NCBI GenBank assembly: GCA_039619475.1
Contig: CM077115.1
Location: 139,760,172 to 139,824,171, forward strand
DNA from: Icerya purchasi
Taxonomy: Eukaryota > Arthropoda > Insecta > Hemiptera > Monophlebidae
DNA length: 64,000 nucleotides
Direction: 5' to 3'
Under the pieces are notes generated by a model. The model ran no database searches. It was not told where the DNA came from and saw only the letters and a list, made by a program, of their open reading frames with translations. Positions 1-12,033 of the stretch are shown one piece after another (the stretch's first letter is position 1; each line of letters begins with the position of its first letter). Position numbers and translations under genes: made by a program.

Positions 1-282
1 CTTTGAAAAGTTATTCGCAGTTTGCAACAATGGCAGCAGAATGTTTAAGTATATCAATTGGAAGATGGTAATTTTATTAGTATAGCACAGTTAAGTTATT
101 GTGTGTACGCCCACACGGATGAAAAAATATGCATGTACAGAAACAAACACACACCCTTATTCATATATTTAAACATGTGGTATATATGAAGATTTCAATC
201 TTATAATCTTTTTAAGCCATAATAAACAATTGAGTATATAGTTCTTTAACAACAATTAATTCAGATTTTTGATATATTGTAG
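1..282 (+). other. 3' part of an mRpS10 intron
   Basis: AT-rich non-coding sequence running up to the first recognisable mRpS10 exon. It ends in a T-rich stretch followed by AG at 281-282, which is the preferred 3' splice site. A second AG at 263-264 would also keep the reading frame. Nothing else is recognised here. The upstream exons of the gene lie outside the window. Confidence 0.6.
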
Positions 283-490
283 TTGGGCACCAAAAAAACC
301 GCATCATCAGAAGGAGAATTTACTTTTATTGCGATCTCAGTTTGTTCATAAGAAACATCGAGTACAATATGAAGTGCGTACTTATTTCAGTTTTATGACT
401 TTTCATCATCTAACCGGATCAACTGCAGATACGTTTTTAGAGTATATTGAACGAAATTTACCCGAAGGAGTTGCTTTAAAAGTAACAAAG
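283..490 (+). CDS. mRpS10: mitochondrial ribosomal protein uS10m, penultimate coding exon
   Basis: This exon encodes the C-terminal half of the uS10 fold of a small-subunit mitoribosomal protein, which acts in mitochondrial translation. Visible family signatures, in order, are HKKHRVQYEVRTYF, LTGSTADTFLEYIERNLPEG and VALKVTK. These match what is known of animal MRPS10. The reading frame is open from about 266. I start the exon after the AG at 281-282 because the conserved Trp-Ala-Pro-Lys-Lys segment follows directly and one T completes a split codon. Starting after the AG at 263-264 would add six residues. The exon ends at a clean donor, AAG|GTAATA, in phase 0. The segment before the KKHR signature is less typical. 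The N-terminus with the mitochondrial targeting sequence is outside the window. The identification is firm; the exact exon start is not. Confidence 0.93.
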
Positions 491-1408
491 GTAATAATAG
501 TCAATTTAGAAATCACTTATTTTTGAGTGTGGTTGCCAAAAAAAAAAAGTTAATGAAAATATTTTCATTTTCAATGATGTGTCATATATTTCTCTATTGC
601 GATTATATTAAAAATGTTTCTACGCTAAATGAATATACTATTTTATGTACGTTGCATGTTTTTCATAAATTAATGAATAACATAGGCTTGAAAAAAAAAA
701 AAAAGTCATATCTTTCTAAAGCGTAACTGATTTTTTTTTGTTTAATACTAAAACATTTATGAAATGTTTACGGAAAGTATTCAGAAAAAAAGAAACTATA
801 TTCTTCAAGTAATTTTTACTTTTGTATTGCGGGTAGGTAATAAAACAAATGCGACTGTTTTTTTTGATGAACACTTTGATACGACAAAATAACTTTTTCC
901 AGATATTCAATGTAAGCATTTATAACAGTATTTGGCGATTGATTTTTAAAATTTAAATATAGAGTAATATTGTCAACAAGTTGAATTTTAAAGAATAATT
1001 TTTTGGGCAACTTACAGTATTTTCGTAAGAACTTATAAACGGTAAGTTCTATCTTCTTTTCTGAAATATGACTAACAGTACAAAGAAAAAGTGTTCTCAT
1101 TTTAATTTAATTTTAGTAATGTGGTATTTAAGAATTAAGTAACTTGTGTAGAAGAAAGAAAAATATATCATTAACGGTAAAAAAATTGTAAATTGCATTA
1201 CAACACTAAGACAATTTCAGTTAGACAAAGTTTCTTTTTAATTGATCAGTTAGACTATTTCATGCTGTTAATTTTTTTTTTTTTTTAATCCGACAGTAAA
1301 AATCCGTCAAATAATTTAATTTTAAAATATCGTAAAAATAAAAGTTATAAAAACAATTTAAGTTAGTAATTGAACAAAATTGTAATCTAGGACGTGTATA
1401 TTTGATTA
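491..1408 (+). other. mRpS10 intron, part left of the hAT insertion
   Basis: AT-rich intronic sequence with A and T homopolymer runs, for example at 539-549, 690-703 and 1268-1286. Short ORFs on both strands have no recognisable content. No gene or repeat is identified before the hAT element. Confidence 0.6.
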
Positions 1409-1416
1409 ATATACAG
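1409..1416 (+). repeat. left target-site duplication of the hAT element
   Basis: ATATACAG stands directly before the element and ATATACAC directly after it, so 7 of 8 bases match. An 8-bp duplication is the hallmark of hAT insertion. Confidence 0.65.
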
Positions 1417-3634
1417 CAGGAGTTCCTAATCAGGGGGGCGGAGTACGTTTGCATTTTCGAAAGATACGTTTTTAAAAATTTTTATGAAACCACTTCATCA
1501 GTGTTTTATGTATTATGTAGCAAGGCGCCGGACAAATAATTGTAAAAATATAATAATAATATGAATAACATAAGAATTTTAGATTAACAGCAGGTAACAA
1601 TGTAGTGGCATTTATTACTATTCATCATGCCCATCACCAGTCATATCTAAATCACGAACGTAAACTTTCGGCAGCCGATCTATAGTTACATGTAGGTAAT
1701 GGACATGTAATTACACGTAGGTATTTTACTGTTACAGACACAAAATGATAGCGAAAAAGAGAAAGTTTTCAGAAGACTATATTAAGTTTGGGTTTACCTT
1801 CATAGAGAAGACGAGCTACAATTGCCTCAGTGTGTGATATGTATGAAAATTTTAAGTAACGATAGTATGAGGCTCAATTGCCTTGAAAGACATTTGAGTC
1901 AGCAACATTCTACTCTCATTTCGAAGTCGGAAGAGTTTTTTTCTTCTAAAGCAGAATCACTCAAGCGTATGAAATCAGGAAATTATCATCACACAGGTGT
2001 ATCACAGCATCTCAAAGCTTCATTTGTAACGGCTTATTTGAAAGCAAATTAAAAGAAACCTCACACTATCTGCGAGAAATTAATCAAACCATGTGTACTA
2101 AAAGCCACGCAGATAATTTTAGGAGAAGAATCCGAGCAAAAAATGAAGTCGATTTCTCTTTCGAATAACACAATCAAGCAGTATACATATAAAATCACAA
2201 ATAATTAACAAAGTAAAATTAACGCCTTTTTTTTTCCATTAGTTGTGATGAATTCACCGACATCGTTAATTATGCACAGTTAATAGTTTATGTTCGTTAC
2301 GTCAGTGGAGACCATGTTGGAGAAAGGATTTTGTACTTCCAACCTGTGACAGCGGGCACTAAATCTGAAAATATATTTAATTCAATATCTGATTTCATCG
2401 AAAAAAATTATCTGGATTGAAATAAACTCATTGGACTTTGCACAGATGACGCCCCTGGTGTACGGTCGAGCATAACTTAAAAACTCAAGAAGCGTGTATT
2501 AATTGTGTTATTCATCGACAAGGTTTGGCTTACAAAATATTGCCATAGAAATTACGCCAGACTTTCGACTCAGCTATAAAGATCGTAAACTACATAAAGA
2601 GCAGCGCTTTGAACAGTCGATTATTTAGTTTACTTTGCGAAAATCTTGATTGTGATCACAGATGTTGGCTTGCCCTTGTGAATTGAAAGAAGAGGTCACC
2701 CTCTTTCTTGAGTTCGAAGAAAACAAGAGATTTTTTGCAAATATTCAACAATGAACAATTTCAATGGAGGTTGGCCTATTTGACTGATGCATGCTTGATG
2801 CCTTGAATCAGCTAAACTTGAAATTTCATGGTAGAAACGGCAATATAATAAGTAACTATGATCATATTTCCTGGTTCATATCAAAGTTTCAACTTTAGAA
2901 TCAAAGGTGTCTGCTCAAAACGTAATAATATTTTTTCTCGGCTATTCGTAGTAATTAAAAATAAAAAACGATGAAGATTTTAAAGCTGAAATACAAACTC
3001 ATTTGCAAGAGCTGGAAGACGAATTTCACCGATACTATCGAGACATTAATTCAAAGTCATCAATATTTCACATGACCAGAAACCCATTCGTTTTTGATAT
3101 CTTATAATTACCAGAACAAGTTCAGAAAGAATTTCGAGAAATGAAGGCCGATTCGACTACGAAAGATGACTTCCATCTCTTGACATTGGAGAAATTTTGA
3201 CTTAAACCACTCCTTGTTATTCGAAAGTCGCCTCTCTTGCTTTGGGAATACATTCCGTTTTCTTCGACTTACTTATGTAAGACAGGGTTTTCAGCTCTGG
3301 TTTTAATTAAAACTATGCACAGCGAAATCATCTCGGCATCGACAGCGACCTGACGATAGCTCTGGAAAAAATTGAACCTAGAATCAATCAGCTGGTACGG
3401 AGCATGCAAGCTCAAGTATCTCATTAGTATTTTAATTATAGGAAATTATTTCAATAAAAAACGTTTTAAATTTGATTAAAGATTATTTTCTATAACTTAG
3501 AATTAAAATAAATAAGTTTTATTAAAACAATGTGCGTTTTTTTTTTTTAAATGAAAAAATTAAAGGGGGGCATGAAAATGTTATTTATAATCCGGTCCGG
3601 GGAGGCTCGACGAAAAAAAGGTTGAGAAACCCTG
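1417..3634 (+). mobile_element. degenerate hAT (Charlie/ZBED-like) DNA transposon
   Basis: The element begins CAGGAGTTCC and ends in the reverse complement of CAGGGTTTCTC, giving degenerate terminal inverted repeats of about 15 bp. G/C-rich blocks sit just inside both ends. The flanking 8-bp duplications at 1409-1416 and 3635-3642 differ at one base. The interior carries a broken transposase of the type that gave rise to vertebrate ZBED5/SCAND3-like genes. The element lies in the sense orientation inside the last intron of mRpS10. Many frameshifts and stops show an old, inactive copy. Confidence 0.85.
1745..3427 (+). pseudogene. hAT transposase pseudogene (BED finger plus RNase-H-like core)
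   Basis: The start at 1745 opens with Lys/Arg-rich residues followed by FGFTFIEK. After a frameshift comes a BED-type zinc finger, with LPQCVICMKILSND at about 1820-1862 and the His pair in RHLSQQH at about 1886-1908. The next block, around EEFFSSKAESLKRMKSG, is typical of the ZBED/hAT-Charlie family. Further downstream are traces of ALNSRLF near 2610, MTRNPFVFDIL near 3072-3105 and FSSTYLCKTGFSAL near 3258-3300, the last being the hAT C-terminal dimerisation region. The frame ends with PRINQLVRSMQAQVSH and a stop at 3425-3427. Several frameshifts and in-frame stops break the gene. The catalytic triad cannot be followed in one frame. The family call rests on the order of these blocks. Confidence 0.85.
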
Positions 3635-3642
3635 ATATACAC
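3635..3642 (+). repeat. right target-site duplication of the hAT element
   Basis: ATATACAC, matching the left flank ATATACAG at 7 of 8 positions. Confidence 0.65.
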
Positions 3643-4399
3643 AGCAAAACCATTTATTCGTGTTTTTTTGTTTTAGGTGTCATTGATTTCTCAGAATTAT
3701 TTAAATGCATGTTTTATTATCCCGTTTCATTTTTAAAATTATATGTTTAATGAATTATTATGTTTGCCTAACAATTGTAATTAAATTATGCTAGTAACAA
3801 TATGTAAGCTTCCAACTTTATTATTATTATTATTATTATTATTAAGCATTGTAAAATGAATAGAAACTTATATTTTAGACAAAAATCCAATTCAATGTGG
3901 AGTTAAAAATTGCTTTACAGTTTATGTTTAGAAGACGATGAAACTGTAAAATGATTTTTTACTCTATACTACATGTACCGTGCAAAAGAATTATGCAGTT
4001 AAATTAGCACCTCTCACGTTACTTTTGGAGTCGAAAGTCAATAGCATTTTCAGTGTTATTTATTTCGTTATTCCATTTTATGATTTTACATATTCGTACG
4101 GTTATTTGAAATTCATTTGTGGTGTTTGGAATGTGTAGGTGAAAATGTAAAAGGAACATTTTCTATAAATCTGTCTTAATAATCATTTATTTTTTTTAAG
4201 CTCTATATATGTTTATTTTGCTTTGGCAACTACCTCACTATACGAGGACGGTTAAAACGTACTAATAAGAATATAAAAAGAAATCAATTATTCCCAACAG
4301 TAGAGAAATACTTTCTTTTTGAATACTTGTATAACTGGAATGGTGAAAAATTTAATTAACTCGTACAAATTATAATATTTCATTTGTGTTATTTTCTAG
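3643..4399 (+). other. mRpS10 intron, part right of the hAT insertion
   Basis: AT-rich intron with an (ATT)n microsatellite of about eight units at 3820-3843. It ends in the T-rich acceptor TATTTTCTAG. Nothing else is recognised. Confidence 0.6.
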
Positions 4400-4477
4400 G
4401 TGGCGATAGAAAAACTACCAGATCAAGTAATTTCTACGCCGCAGAACGATGAAATTGCAGTCGACTTACAACAGTAA
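4400..4477 (+). CDS. mRpS10: mitochondrial ribosomal protein uS10m, last coding exon
   Basis: The exon follows the acceptor TATTTTCTAG in phase 0 and continues the previous exon. It encodes VAIEKLPDQV and then an acidic, poorly conserved tail of 15 residues ending at the TAA at 4475-4477. In the animal MRPS10 family the same position, after LKVTK, holds a short helix with the pattern x-x-LP-x, followed by a variable acidic tail. This supports both the splice and the stop. The two exons together give about 95 residues. Confidence 0.9.
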   Translation: MAIEKLPDQVISTPQNDEIAVDLQQ

Positions 4478-4702
4478 AAATGGTAAACGAAAACGTGTTG
4501 TACGATGATTACTGTATAATGTAATCTTATTATATATACACACATATGTATGTAAGTACGTGTAATCGGTATATTTCTTTTTTTTTTTTTAAAATATTAG
4601 AATAAGTAGATAGTACTTAGTAATCTTTTATTAAGACCGGTACACATTTAAATATACTTTGAAGATGTATATTCAGTTATTCGGACTTTGCTTCATTTAT
4701 TA

Positions 4703-4708
4703 AATAAA
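4703..4708 (+). terminator. candidate polyadenylation signal of mRpS10
   Basis: AATAAA lies 226 bases after the stop codon. It is the first canonical hexamer downstream and gives a 3' UTR of a plausible length. AATAAA is common in such AT-rich DNA, so the assignment is by position only. Confidence 0.45.
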
Positions 4709-4724
4709 ACGAAAAATTGAATTA

Positions 4725-5475
4725 CTGGATGAGGCCAAGCAGTTATCGATGTTGTTCCACACTTACATCATGTGGCTGTGCCATTTAGCATAGTGTACTA
4801 CACATGTTGATACAAATCAAACATAAAAAAAAAAAAAAGAAAAAAAAAGGGTATTACATATTACGATTTAATTTTAAAACCTCACCTCTGTTGGATTATT
4901 TAAAATTTGTAAATATTGTGAAATTCCTCCGTTTTGTGCAATTTTATACAGTCGGCAACAACTTTGTTCTTTTTTTTTAAGGACTTTGAACGGGAGCAAA
5001 GAAGATGTTCGACTGCGGCTCGTGATATCCTAATATCCGTGCAACGTGCATAAAAAGTATAATACTGCATGTTTACGGTCTTTTTTGTTGATTTTAGAAA
5101 ATGGTGAAAAGTTCAGTTTAAGTGTAGTTATTTAGTTGTTTTTTTTTATTAATTTTCGATTACGGATTACGCAAGCATAAAGTTACCGGAAAGTCGTAAA
5201 ACTCAATTATAATGGGCTTTAAAAAAATCAAGTAAAGAATCCTTTTTTTTTTTTTATATAACGTGCGTGTTTATGATTTGTTTCGTAACCTCTGTAGAAC
5301 TTATTCATTGTTTCTGGTTTCTTCTAATTTTCTGTCGTGTGTATTATACGTTTTCTATCTATTTTTTTCTTTTTCTTTTTCTTTTTTTTACTTTAAATGT
5401 TAAAATTTTGCATTTCTGGGATAATTTTACTACAGTTTCGTCGTTAACAACTAGCGTCAGGAAGCCTAAATATTA
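4725..5475. other. intergenic AT-rich DNA, nothing recognised
   Basis: A/T homopolymers at 4827-4849 and 5242-5254. No coding signal, structured RNA or repeat was recognised. Confidence 0.5.
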
Positions 5476-5755
5476 TAGCAAGTGAACATATATATATATT
5501 TATATGTAACTTGGCCCTTCGTACCTCACATGGGGCTCCTCCCGTTAACTCCGTCTGGGGACACCCCCTGACTCCAAGCACTATCACTTCTGTGCTTTGT
5601 GTAGAACGAGGGAAATTTACATTATTCTTTCCTAATGCGCGATAAAAAAAAAAATCTTATTTAATGTCACATTTTGGGACAAATTTTTATGGCAGAAAAA
5701 CTAACGGGGGTTGGGCTACGAATGACGTTGCCGCTATAATATATATGAACAATAA
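5476..5755 (+). repeat. unidentified (TA)n-bounded repeat family, copy 1
   Basis: It begins next to a (TA)n tract with TAACTTGG and ends with a G-rich block (ACGGGGG), then GGGCTAC, then ACGTTG, then another TA-rich tract. The same order of motifs is seen at 57,715-58,150 in the same orientation and at 30,380-30,850 in the opposite orientation. This is the most diverged of the three copies. No coding potential was seen. A non-autonomous DNA element inserting at TA is one possibility. Confidence 0.5.
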
Positions 5756-6109
5756 TTAAATGAAACTAAATTCATAGACCTCTTAAAAAATAATCGTATA
5801 TATCATTTTCATTTTCCTTAGAGAAATTTATGGTATGAATTATTTGTCATTATGTTAGTTTGATATTTTCAATACCTGAGCAATATTTTAAACATCACCA
5901 TTAATACTGCGTATTAGTTATACACATTGCGAATTGTCATTGTCAATTACAGTTTGTTTAAAATCAATAATTCGCTATTTCTCTCCAATTCTTACTTCCA
6001 GCACATATAAAAACATAATTTTAATACAATGATTTAATTCGCGGTTTTTGTTAAATTTTAAATACTTAATCTTAAGAATATTAAAAATGAAAATTTTTAG
6101 TTTCTCTTT

Positions 6110-9100
6110 CATCTTATTTTTCCGTCGTATTGTCTACGTTGACTTGAATAATAATCTGCTCTTCAATGATATTTTGATGATACGGCCAAAAAACTTTAAT
6201 TTTATCTACTATGAGAGTCTTTGATTGGTTTTATTTCGGCGAATGTTCATCTATTTGTATGGCGAGCTGTCCGTGTGGAATTTTTAACATTCGTTGCCAG
6301 TACCACATTTTTGCATTCTAGCGACGACCCTATCGACGAGCATTCAAAGTGTATTACGCTACAGAAAATACAAGTACATTTACTAGCTTTATTTTGATTG
6401 TTTCCAACATTTTATTTAGCTGTATCATGACCGTACTAATTGTTTTGTATAACCTTCGTTTAATTTCAGGTTCGTAGCTACCTAAGTTTGATATCGTAGT
6501 TCTCAGATAAATAAATTGATCGATAATTTCGTAGTGGCCAACATTGCTTATTCCCCCGAATACTTTTTTCCCTGTCTATTATGATTATTTTAGTAGTTTA
6601 CTTTTAATCCGTACTGCCCTGATATCTTATATTTTCTTTATTATTTTGTATTTTAACCGTGTTATTAGATATTATCACGATGCCATCGATAAATCTTAAG
6701 TTTATGTTCATTCCACCAATAAATATTTACACCGCGTGTCCAATTGTCTGGTATTATCTTTTCATTATTACGTATTCGCTGTATATATTAAACAGCATTG
6801 GTGACAAAATACAGTCCTGTCTTACACACCTGTTTGTATCGAGCATATGTTGTTGATAATACAATGTTTTCTAATTTTACCGCAGCTTGACTGTTCGCAA
6901 ACGGTTTTTTTTTTTTTTTTTTTTTTGAGATTAACTAGATGTAGGCCTAGTTGTAGGAGTATGGTTCAGATTTTATTCCATATTAATCAACGAAGCATGG
7001 ATAGGTTATAAAATTTTCTGTTTTTCTCTGGCGCAGTATGAGTATCACGAGTATCGCTTGTTCTGCTGCTAATTGCCAAAACGTGTAATAAGCTCTTTCT
7101 ATTGTATAATTTATAGCATGATTTTGCTTACATGCGAAATGAGTGCTATTAGTCTGCAGCGTTGCAATATTTATTCGAACGCTTTTTATGAATTGTAACA
7201 ATTAATTGCATCCTGTAGTTCAAATTTTTTGGTACAGTATATGTAATCGGTTTACTCCTGCTTCATCTAGTAACTTCCAGTATTTCGATTTGGTCTACTC
7301 CTGGTATTTTTTTTTCTCCTGGTTTTTAATTTATTAAGTGTTAATTCTATTTCTAACTTTAGCATGTCAGGTTCATTATCGAAGTAATGTCTATCAATTA
7401 TTCTGATTTCGTTCATCTTTGCACAACCGTTCGCAGTTATACTCTTTTCAAGCCATCACAGCATCGGCCAAGTTCGTGATAATGTTATTTTCATTACTTT
7501 TTATAGTTCTCTGTCTTTATTTTCAATTTACTTGTGTAATTTTTGAGTACAAATCGCTTAATTAATAACATAGACATAAAAACATACGATATATATTATG
7601 ATTGAACTGAAAAAACAAATATAAAAAATATAAAACAACGACTAGGGACTATATCGTTCATGAGATCATGAACGGTCTACTTCGAAACTAGTCGTTGTTT
7701 TATATTTTTTTTATTTGTTTTTTCAGTTTAATCATAATATATATTTTACCTTTTTGATATTTGTGTTATTAATTTAGTGAATAAATTGTACGTTTGTTAA
7801 AATGCTTACGATTACAAACCGCTCGTTTATAGAGAGTTTGCATGTGACGGTATTTCAAAGCGCATTCTATTAAAACTTTAATCTCTTCTACACTCTTTTT
7901 ATATTTCTTCGGAAAGTTTATTTTATGCCGCTTCTTCAGTCTATAAATTTATACTTGTGTATCTTAATTTTGATTTTTTTTTATCAGTTGTGATATATTG
8001 TCGATCCATGATTGTTTTAGGAGAATTACGGTATTTGTTTATGTTGTCTCAGTATTTTCGTGTGGATTATTGTTTCTATAATTTTTTCGTATCTGCAGTG
8101 ATTATTGTGTGCCGTTATTACGTTTAATACTTTCCTTCGGTTTATCATTAAGATTTTCTCTATTTTTAACACTCGAGGTATTCTTTTAAAAATATTTCTT
8201 TTAGTTGTGCTGAACTTCATCTGTAGAGTAGCAACAGCAGTGATCTGTGCCACAACCAGCTCCCGCAAGAGCCTTTACTGATATTATAGACGTTTTATGA
8301 ACAAGAATAAAATCAATCTTGTTTTTGAAAGAATTACTACCCCGAAAAGGTCAAAAACGAATAAATCAAAAGAGCGAAACGGGTGAAGGATCGTCACGTG
8401 TCCGTGTACCTGATTGTGTACACTGAGAAGTAAGGGGACTCGTCTAAAATAACATGGAAAGCGCATAACCGATTAGGAAATAAAGATAATTCTCGGATTA
8501 TAATGGTATCTGATTAATAACAGGCCAGAATTAGTCCGGACTTGATGATTGTTCTTTATCCTCTTCTTTTGCAGTTTCGAGAATTGGCGGTCGTGTACGC
8601 TAAATACGGCATAATGAATAATCGCTATCATTTCTAGTCCGCGGTTTAGTCGTTTTATTTAATTTTAAAGTCGTTTAATGTAATATAGCGTCGTAATCCA
8701 TCTAGTCCATCGCAGTCTAACTCTGGTGCAATTTAAAATAGATAAATTGAATTGATTGTTGCAAACACTAGTCGTAAAAGTAAGAAAAAAGACAACACCT
8801 AGCGCCGCGGTTGACTTGGAATCTCCGAGTGAGTACTGTTTCTTCGAGGCTCTTATAACATTATATTTCTTCATCACTAGAGTCAGTCCCCCCTAACTGC
8901 ATGTATTTGTGTAATGCTGATCTTATATGGATTGCTGTTTAGTTGCATAATTATTATTCTTTCATTAACCGTTTCGCATCCTAATATGTAATATTTAAGT
9001 TTTTTTTTTTTAAAATTATGAAAGCTACTTTACCGAATCTGCTATTGTTTTAGCGCTGGAGTGATAAATTATGTAATCTTCTTATTCGAAATGACCTTGT

Positions 9101-9330
9101 GTCCCCTGTCTGGTGCGTTTCGGAAATTCCTAATATCTCTACATTACATATTTTTGCCTCATTTATGATTGTAGCTAATTCCCGTATGTTTCTGTTGCTC
9201 TCTTAATATTTGAAGTTTCCGTTCGACGTTTTTGTCTTTTTCGTATTATACCCCTAGTCGTTGATTTAGCACGAGTCGGTCAGGTGTTCGCGTGCTCGAT
9301 AACACATCTCACATTGTCTACCCCAGGGAC
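6110..9330 (-). mobile_element. degenerate RTE-like non-LTR retrotransposon
   Basis: Read on the minus strand, three parts appear in the order expected of a LINE. The first is endonuclease-like sequence at about 9,230-9,000, including LQILREQQ and ISETHQTGDTRSFRI in broken frames. The second is the reverse-transcriptase catalytic region at about 6,850-6,660, with a degenerate Gln-Gly-Cys block and INLRFIDGIVIISN where active elements have Y/F-A-D-D. The third is a C-terminal block around KFFGRII at about 6,190. The catalytic Asp pair is lost and stops are frequent, so the copy is dead. The RTE-like clade is inferred from the FGHI-type C-terminal motif. The limits are approximate. Confidence 0.65.
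7589..7744. repeat. fold-back element with 57-bp arms
   Basis: The arms at 7589-7645 and 7688-7744 are inverted copies with about two mismatches. They start ATATATATTATGATT and end ACAACGACTAG at the loop side. The 42-base loop holds a further hairpin, CGTTCATGA-GA-TCATGAACG at about 7654-7673. The structure lies inside the LINE remnant and was probably inserted into it. No coding content. Confidence 0.8.
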
Positions 9331-10261
9331 GTAGGTCAACACCAGTCGTCAATCGGATTGGCATACTGTTTTACGAAATATTTTTAAATTGCTCTCACAG
9401 AACCGCTATGATGAATCAGGTGTGGTTTTACGTTGCTTTCCTCATCCAATACCGTTAACCATTACTTACGTAGGTTCTTCCGTTTTCAAATGTAATTTCT
9501 TACCTTCCAGACAATGAGGATATTTAATATCCGGGAATTAATTTGTCTTATACCGACGCGCATTCGACGATTTGCTTAAGAGGTTTTCTCTCTTGGTCGT
9601 TGGTTGAAAAAACCCTAACCACAAGGCAGTGATTTATCGACACAACCTCTTCTAGCACATGGAAAACAAACATCACTGAATTTGTGGAAGGAATCTTCAG
9701 ACCTTGTTGGGGGACACTCTTTGTCTGGCTTCTTCCCATTAAGGCATGTCTGGCTTGGATGGCCTTTCACATAGTAATACTACTATACATAGAGAAGAAA
9801 CAACATTGACTTAATTCACCGGATATGCGGATGAATTTGAAGTGTAAGAATAAGCAAGTTTTTGCGTTACGAAAAAAATCGAGCGGTAATTATTCTCATT
9901 TGAAACGATGAAATGAATCGGCAATACAGCAATCTATTAAACGTTTCGTCCAGGAAATTTCTGATCAGGCTATAAGAAAGATTCTCATTCGTGCCCTACA
10001 ACGCATCCAAGGGTTTTTTACAGTAATTCTACGTAACGAATCGAGACATCTCGATGAAAAATTGTACCATAATACTTTTTTTTCAGTGCGATTTTTGTTC
10101 TTTTTTGTAATGCGACGATGAATTGCAGCGCATTTAAACAACCTATTCATTACTATGAACAAATAAAATCTCCAGTATTGAACAGAAAACGATATCGTAT
10201 CAGATCCAAGGCACTGCGTTAATAGAAAAATAATTAAAACTCCGTAGATTTCTGTTAGAAT
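9331..10261. other. intergenic, nothing recognised
   Basis: Somewhat less AT-rich than its surroundings, so possibly more transposon-derived sequence upstream of the LINE endonuclease region. The short ORFs, such as 9548-9739 on the minus strand, match no family I know. Confidence 0.4.
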
Positions 10262-11815
10262 AGTAAATGTGGTTTATAAAAGTACAGCGTTGATGAATTA
10301 CACATCTGCACAATCTTTAGTCTATCCTGATTCTGTGTGTAGACAAGTAGCAATTAAAAAACAGCTAAGGAGACGTTGGGTGCAAACGAGATGCCCAACA
10401 GATAGAGCAGCTTTAAATAGAGAGATCAGAAATCTTAAGTTGCTACCACAAAATTATAAAAACATTTCATTTGGGGAATATATCACAAATCTGTCGCTAA
10501 ACGAAGGGCAGTGTAATTATTCGTTATGGAAAGCAGTTAGGTACAGAAATCAATACGTAAAAATGAACCGATAAAAACAGTTAATGGAAGATGGATTGTA
10601 GATGATGCTGCTAAAGCAGATCTGTTCAGTGTTTATCAGGAATTTTTTTAAACCGCACAGTATAAAATCGCCCATCGAAAACGTTGTCCATGATTGTTTA
10701 AATCAATGTTCGAATAATCCATCGAATAAAATTAATTTAATTTCGCCAGGCGAAATTAATGGAGTAATAAAGAAATTTAGTAACAAGAAGGAACCGGGAC
10801 ACGATCTCATAAATGGATGCATTTTAAAAGAGTTGTCAAGGAAAACGTTAGTAATGTTAACCTATATTTACCAAGCTATTTTACGGCTTCAATATGTTCC
10901 TATATTATGACGATGTTATGATGATTTTAAACTCAGGTAAACCTCCTCAAAGTGCCCCTTCTTACCGGCCAGCTTCACTCCTATCAATTCTGGCCGAAGT
11001 TTTTGAAAAACTCCTGCAAAAGAGAATATAAAAACTCAGACAAGAAAGAAATAATACCAAATCACCAATTTAGCTTCCGAACTAAACACTCAACAATACA
11101 AGTGCACCGACGCTAGTTAATAAAATTGAAGAAACTTTTGAAGAAAAAAAAAAAGAGTTACTTAGGCTGTCTTCCTTGATGTACAACAGACATTTTATAA
11201 AGTATAGCATCCGGGAATACTTTACAAGTGCAAAAATATACCATCAATTCAGTATTACAATATTTTGAAATCTTACTTACAAGACAGATATTTCCGAGTT
11301 ATAGTAAATGATTCAGAATCATCCGTACGTAAAATTGAGGCAGGTGTACCTCAGGGAAGTGTAAGAAATGTACTTGGTGTCCTCTCTTGTATTTATTTTT
11401 TTACTTATGCTATATCAGAAACAGATGGCGCACTACTCGCAACTTTCACTGACGATATGGCAATCATGGCAACGCACGAAAACCCAGAAAAGTCCACAGA
11501 AAATTTACAAAGTATGCTAAATAAAATTATTGATTGGCCGAATAAATGGAAAATAGTAATAAATGAAAATCCGCATTATTTGTATAAAGAGAAAAATCGT
11601 ACGTAACAAATATTATATATGTGTAAATAACAAGCAAATACAAACATATTCATCCGTAAAATATCTTGTAGTACACCTGGATGAAACACTTACGTGGCTT
11701 CCACATATCGAGACAAAAATAACGGAACTTAATCTAAAGACAACTTCATTGGTTGCTTGAACTGCGTTCCCAATTACATATTGCAAATAAAATATTGCTA
11801 TATCACACGGTACTT
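10262..11815 (+). mobile_element. Jockey-clade LINE, 5' truncated and frameshifted ORF2
   Basis: The reverse transcriptase can be followed through four broken ORFs (10269-10574, 10602-10910, 11265-11606, 11563-11760). Visible in order are a Lys/Arg-rich linker (KKQLRRRW), ISPGEINGVIKKFSNKKEPG, SYRPASLLSILAEVFEKLL, IPNHQF, LKSYLQDRYFRVIVND, AGVPQGS at about 11339-11360, the catalytic box FTDD (FADD in active elements) near 11,448, and YLVVHLDETLTWLPHIETKI. This order and wording are typical of Jockey-clade pol proteins. The endonuclease domain is missing, and the 3' end breaks off at a T-run near 11,812. The Ala-to-Thr change in the catalytic box and the frameshifts make it inactive. Confidence 0.85.
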
Positions 11816-12033
11816 TTTTTTTTTTTTTCGATTTCAGCCTCTATGAACTACGCTAAACTACTAAGTTTTCATCTTATATCTTTTCTTTCTTCCTTCCTTA
11901 ACATCTTTCCAGTATTTCTTGAGACTCTCCATCAAGACATTTTTATGGCTTATCGTTAACTTGTTCTATTTTAAAGATTGACGTCGCAACTGTTTTATGA
12001 GAAACCATTCCCCTTATTAAACACATTTGTGTT

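Noticed and set aside
263..282. Alternative mRpS10 exon start after the AG at 263-264
   Set aside because: It stays in frame, but it would insert six residues (Leu-Ile-Tyr-Cys type) before the conserved Trp-Ala-Pro segment. The T-rich tract also fits the AG at 281-282 better. It is not fully excluded.
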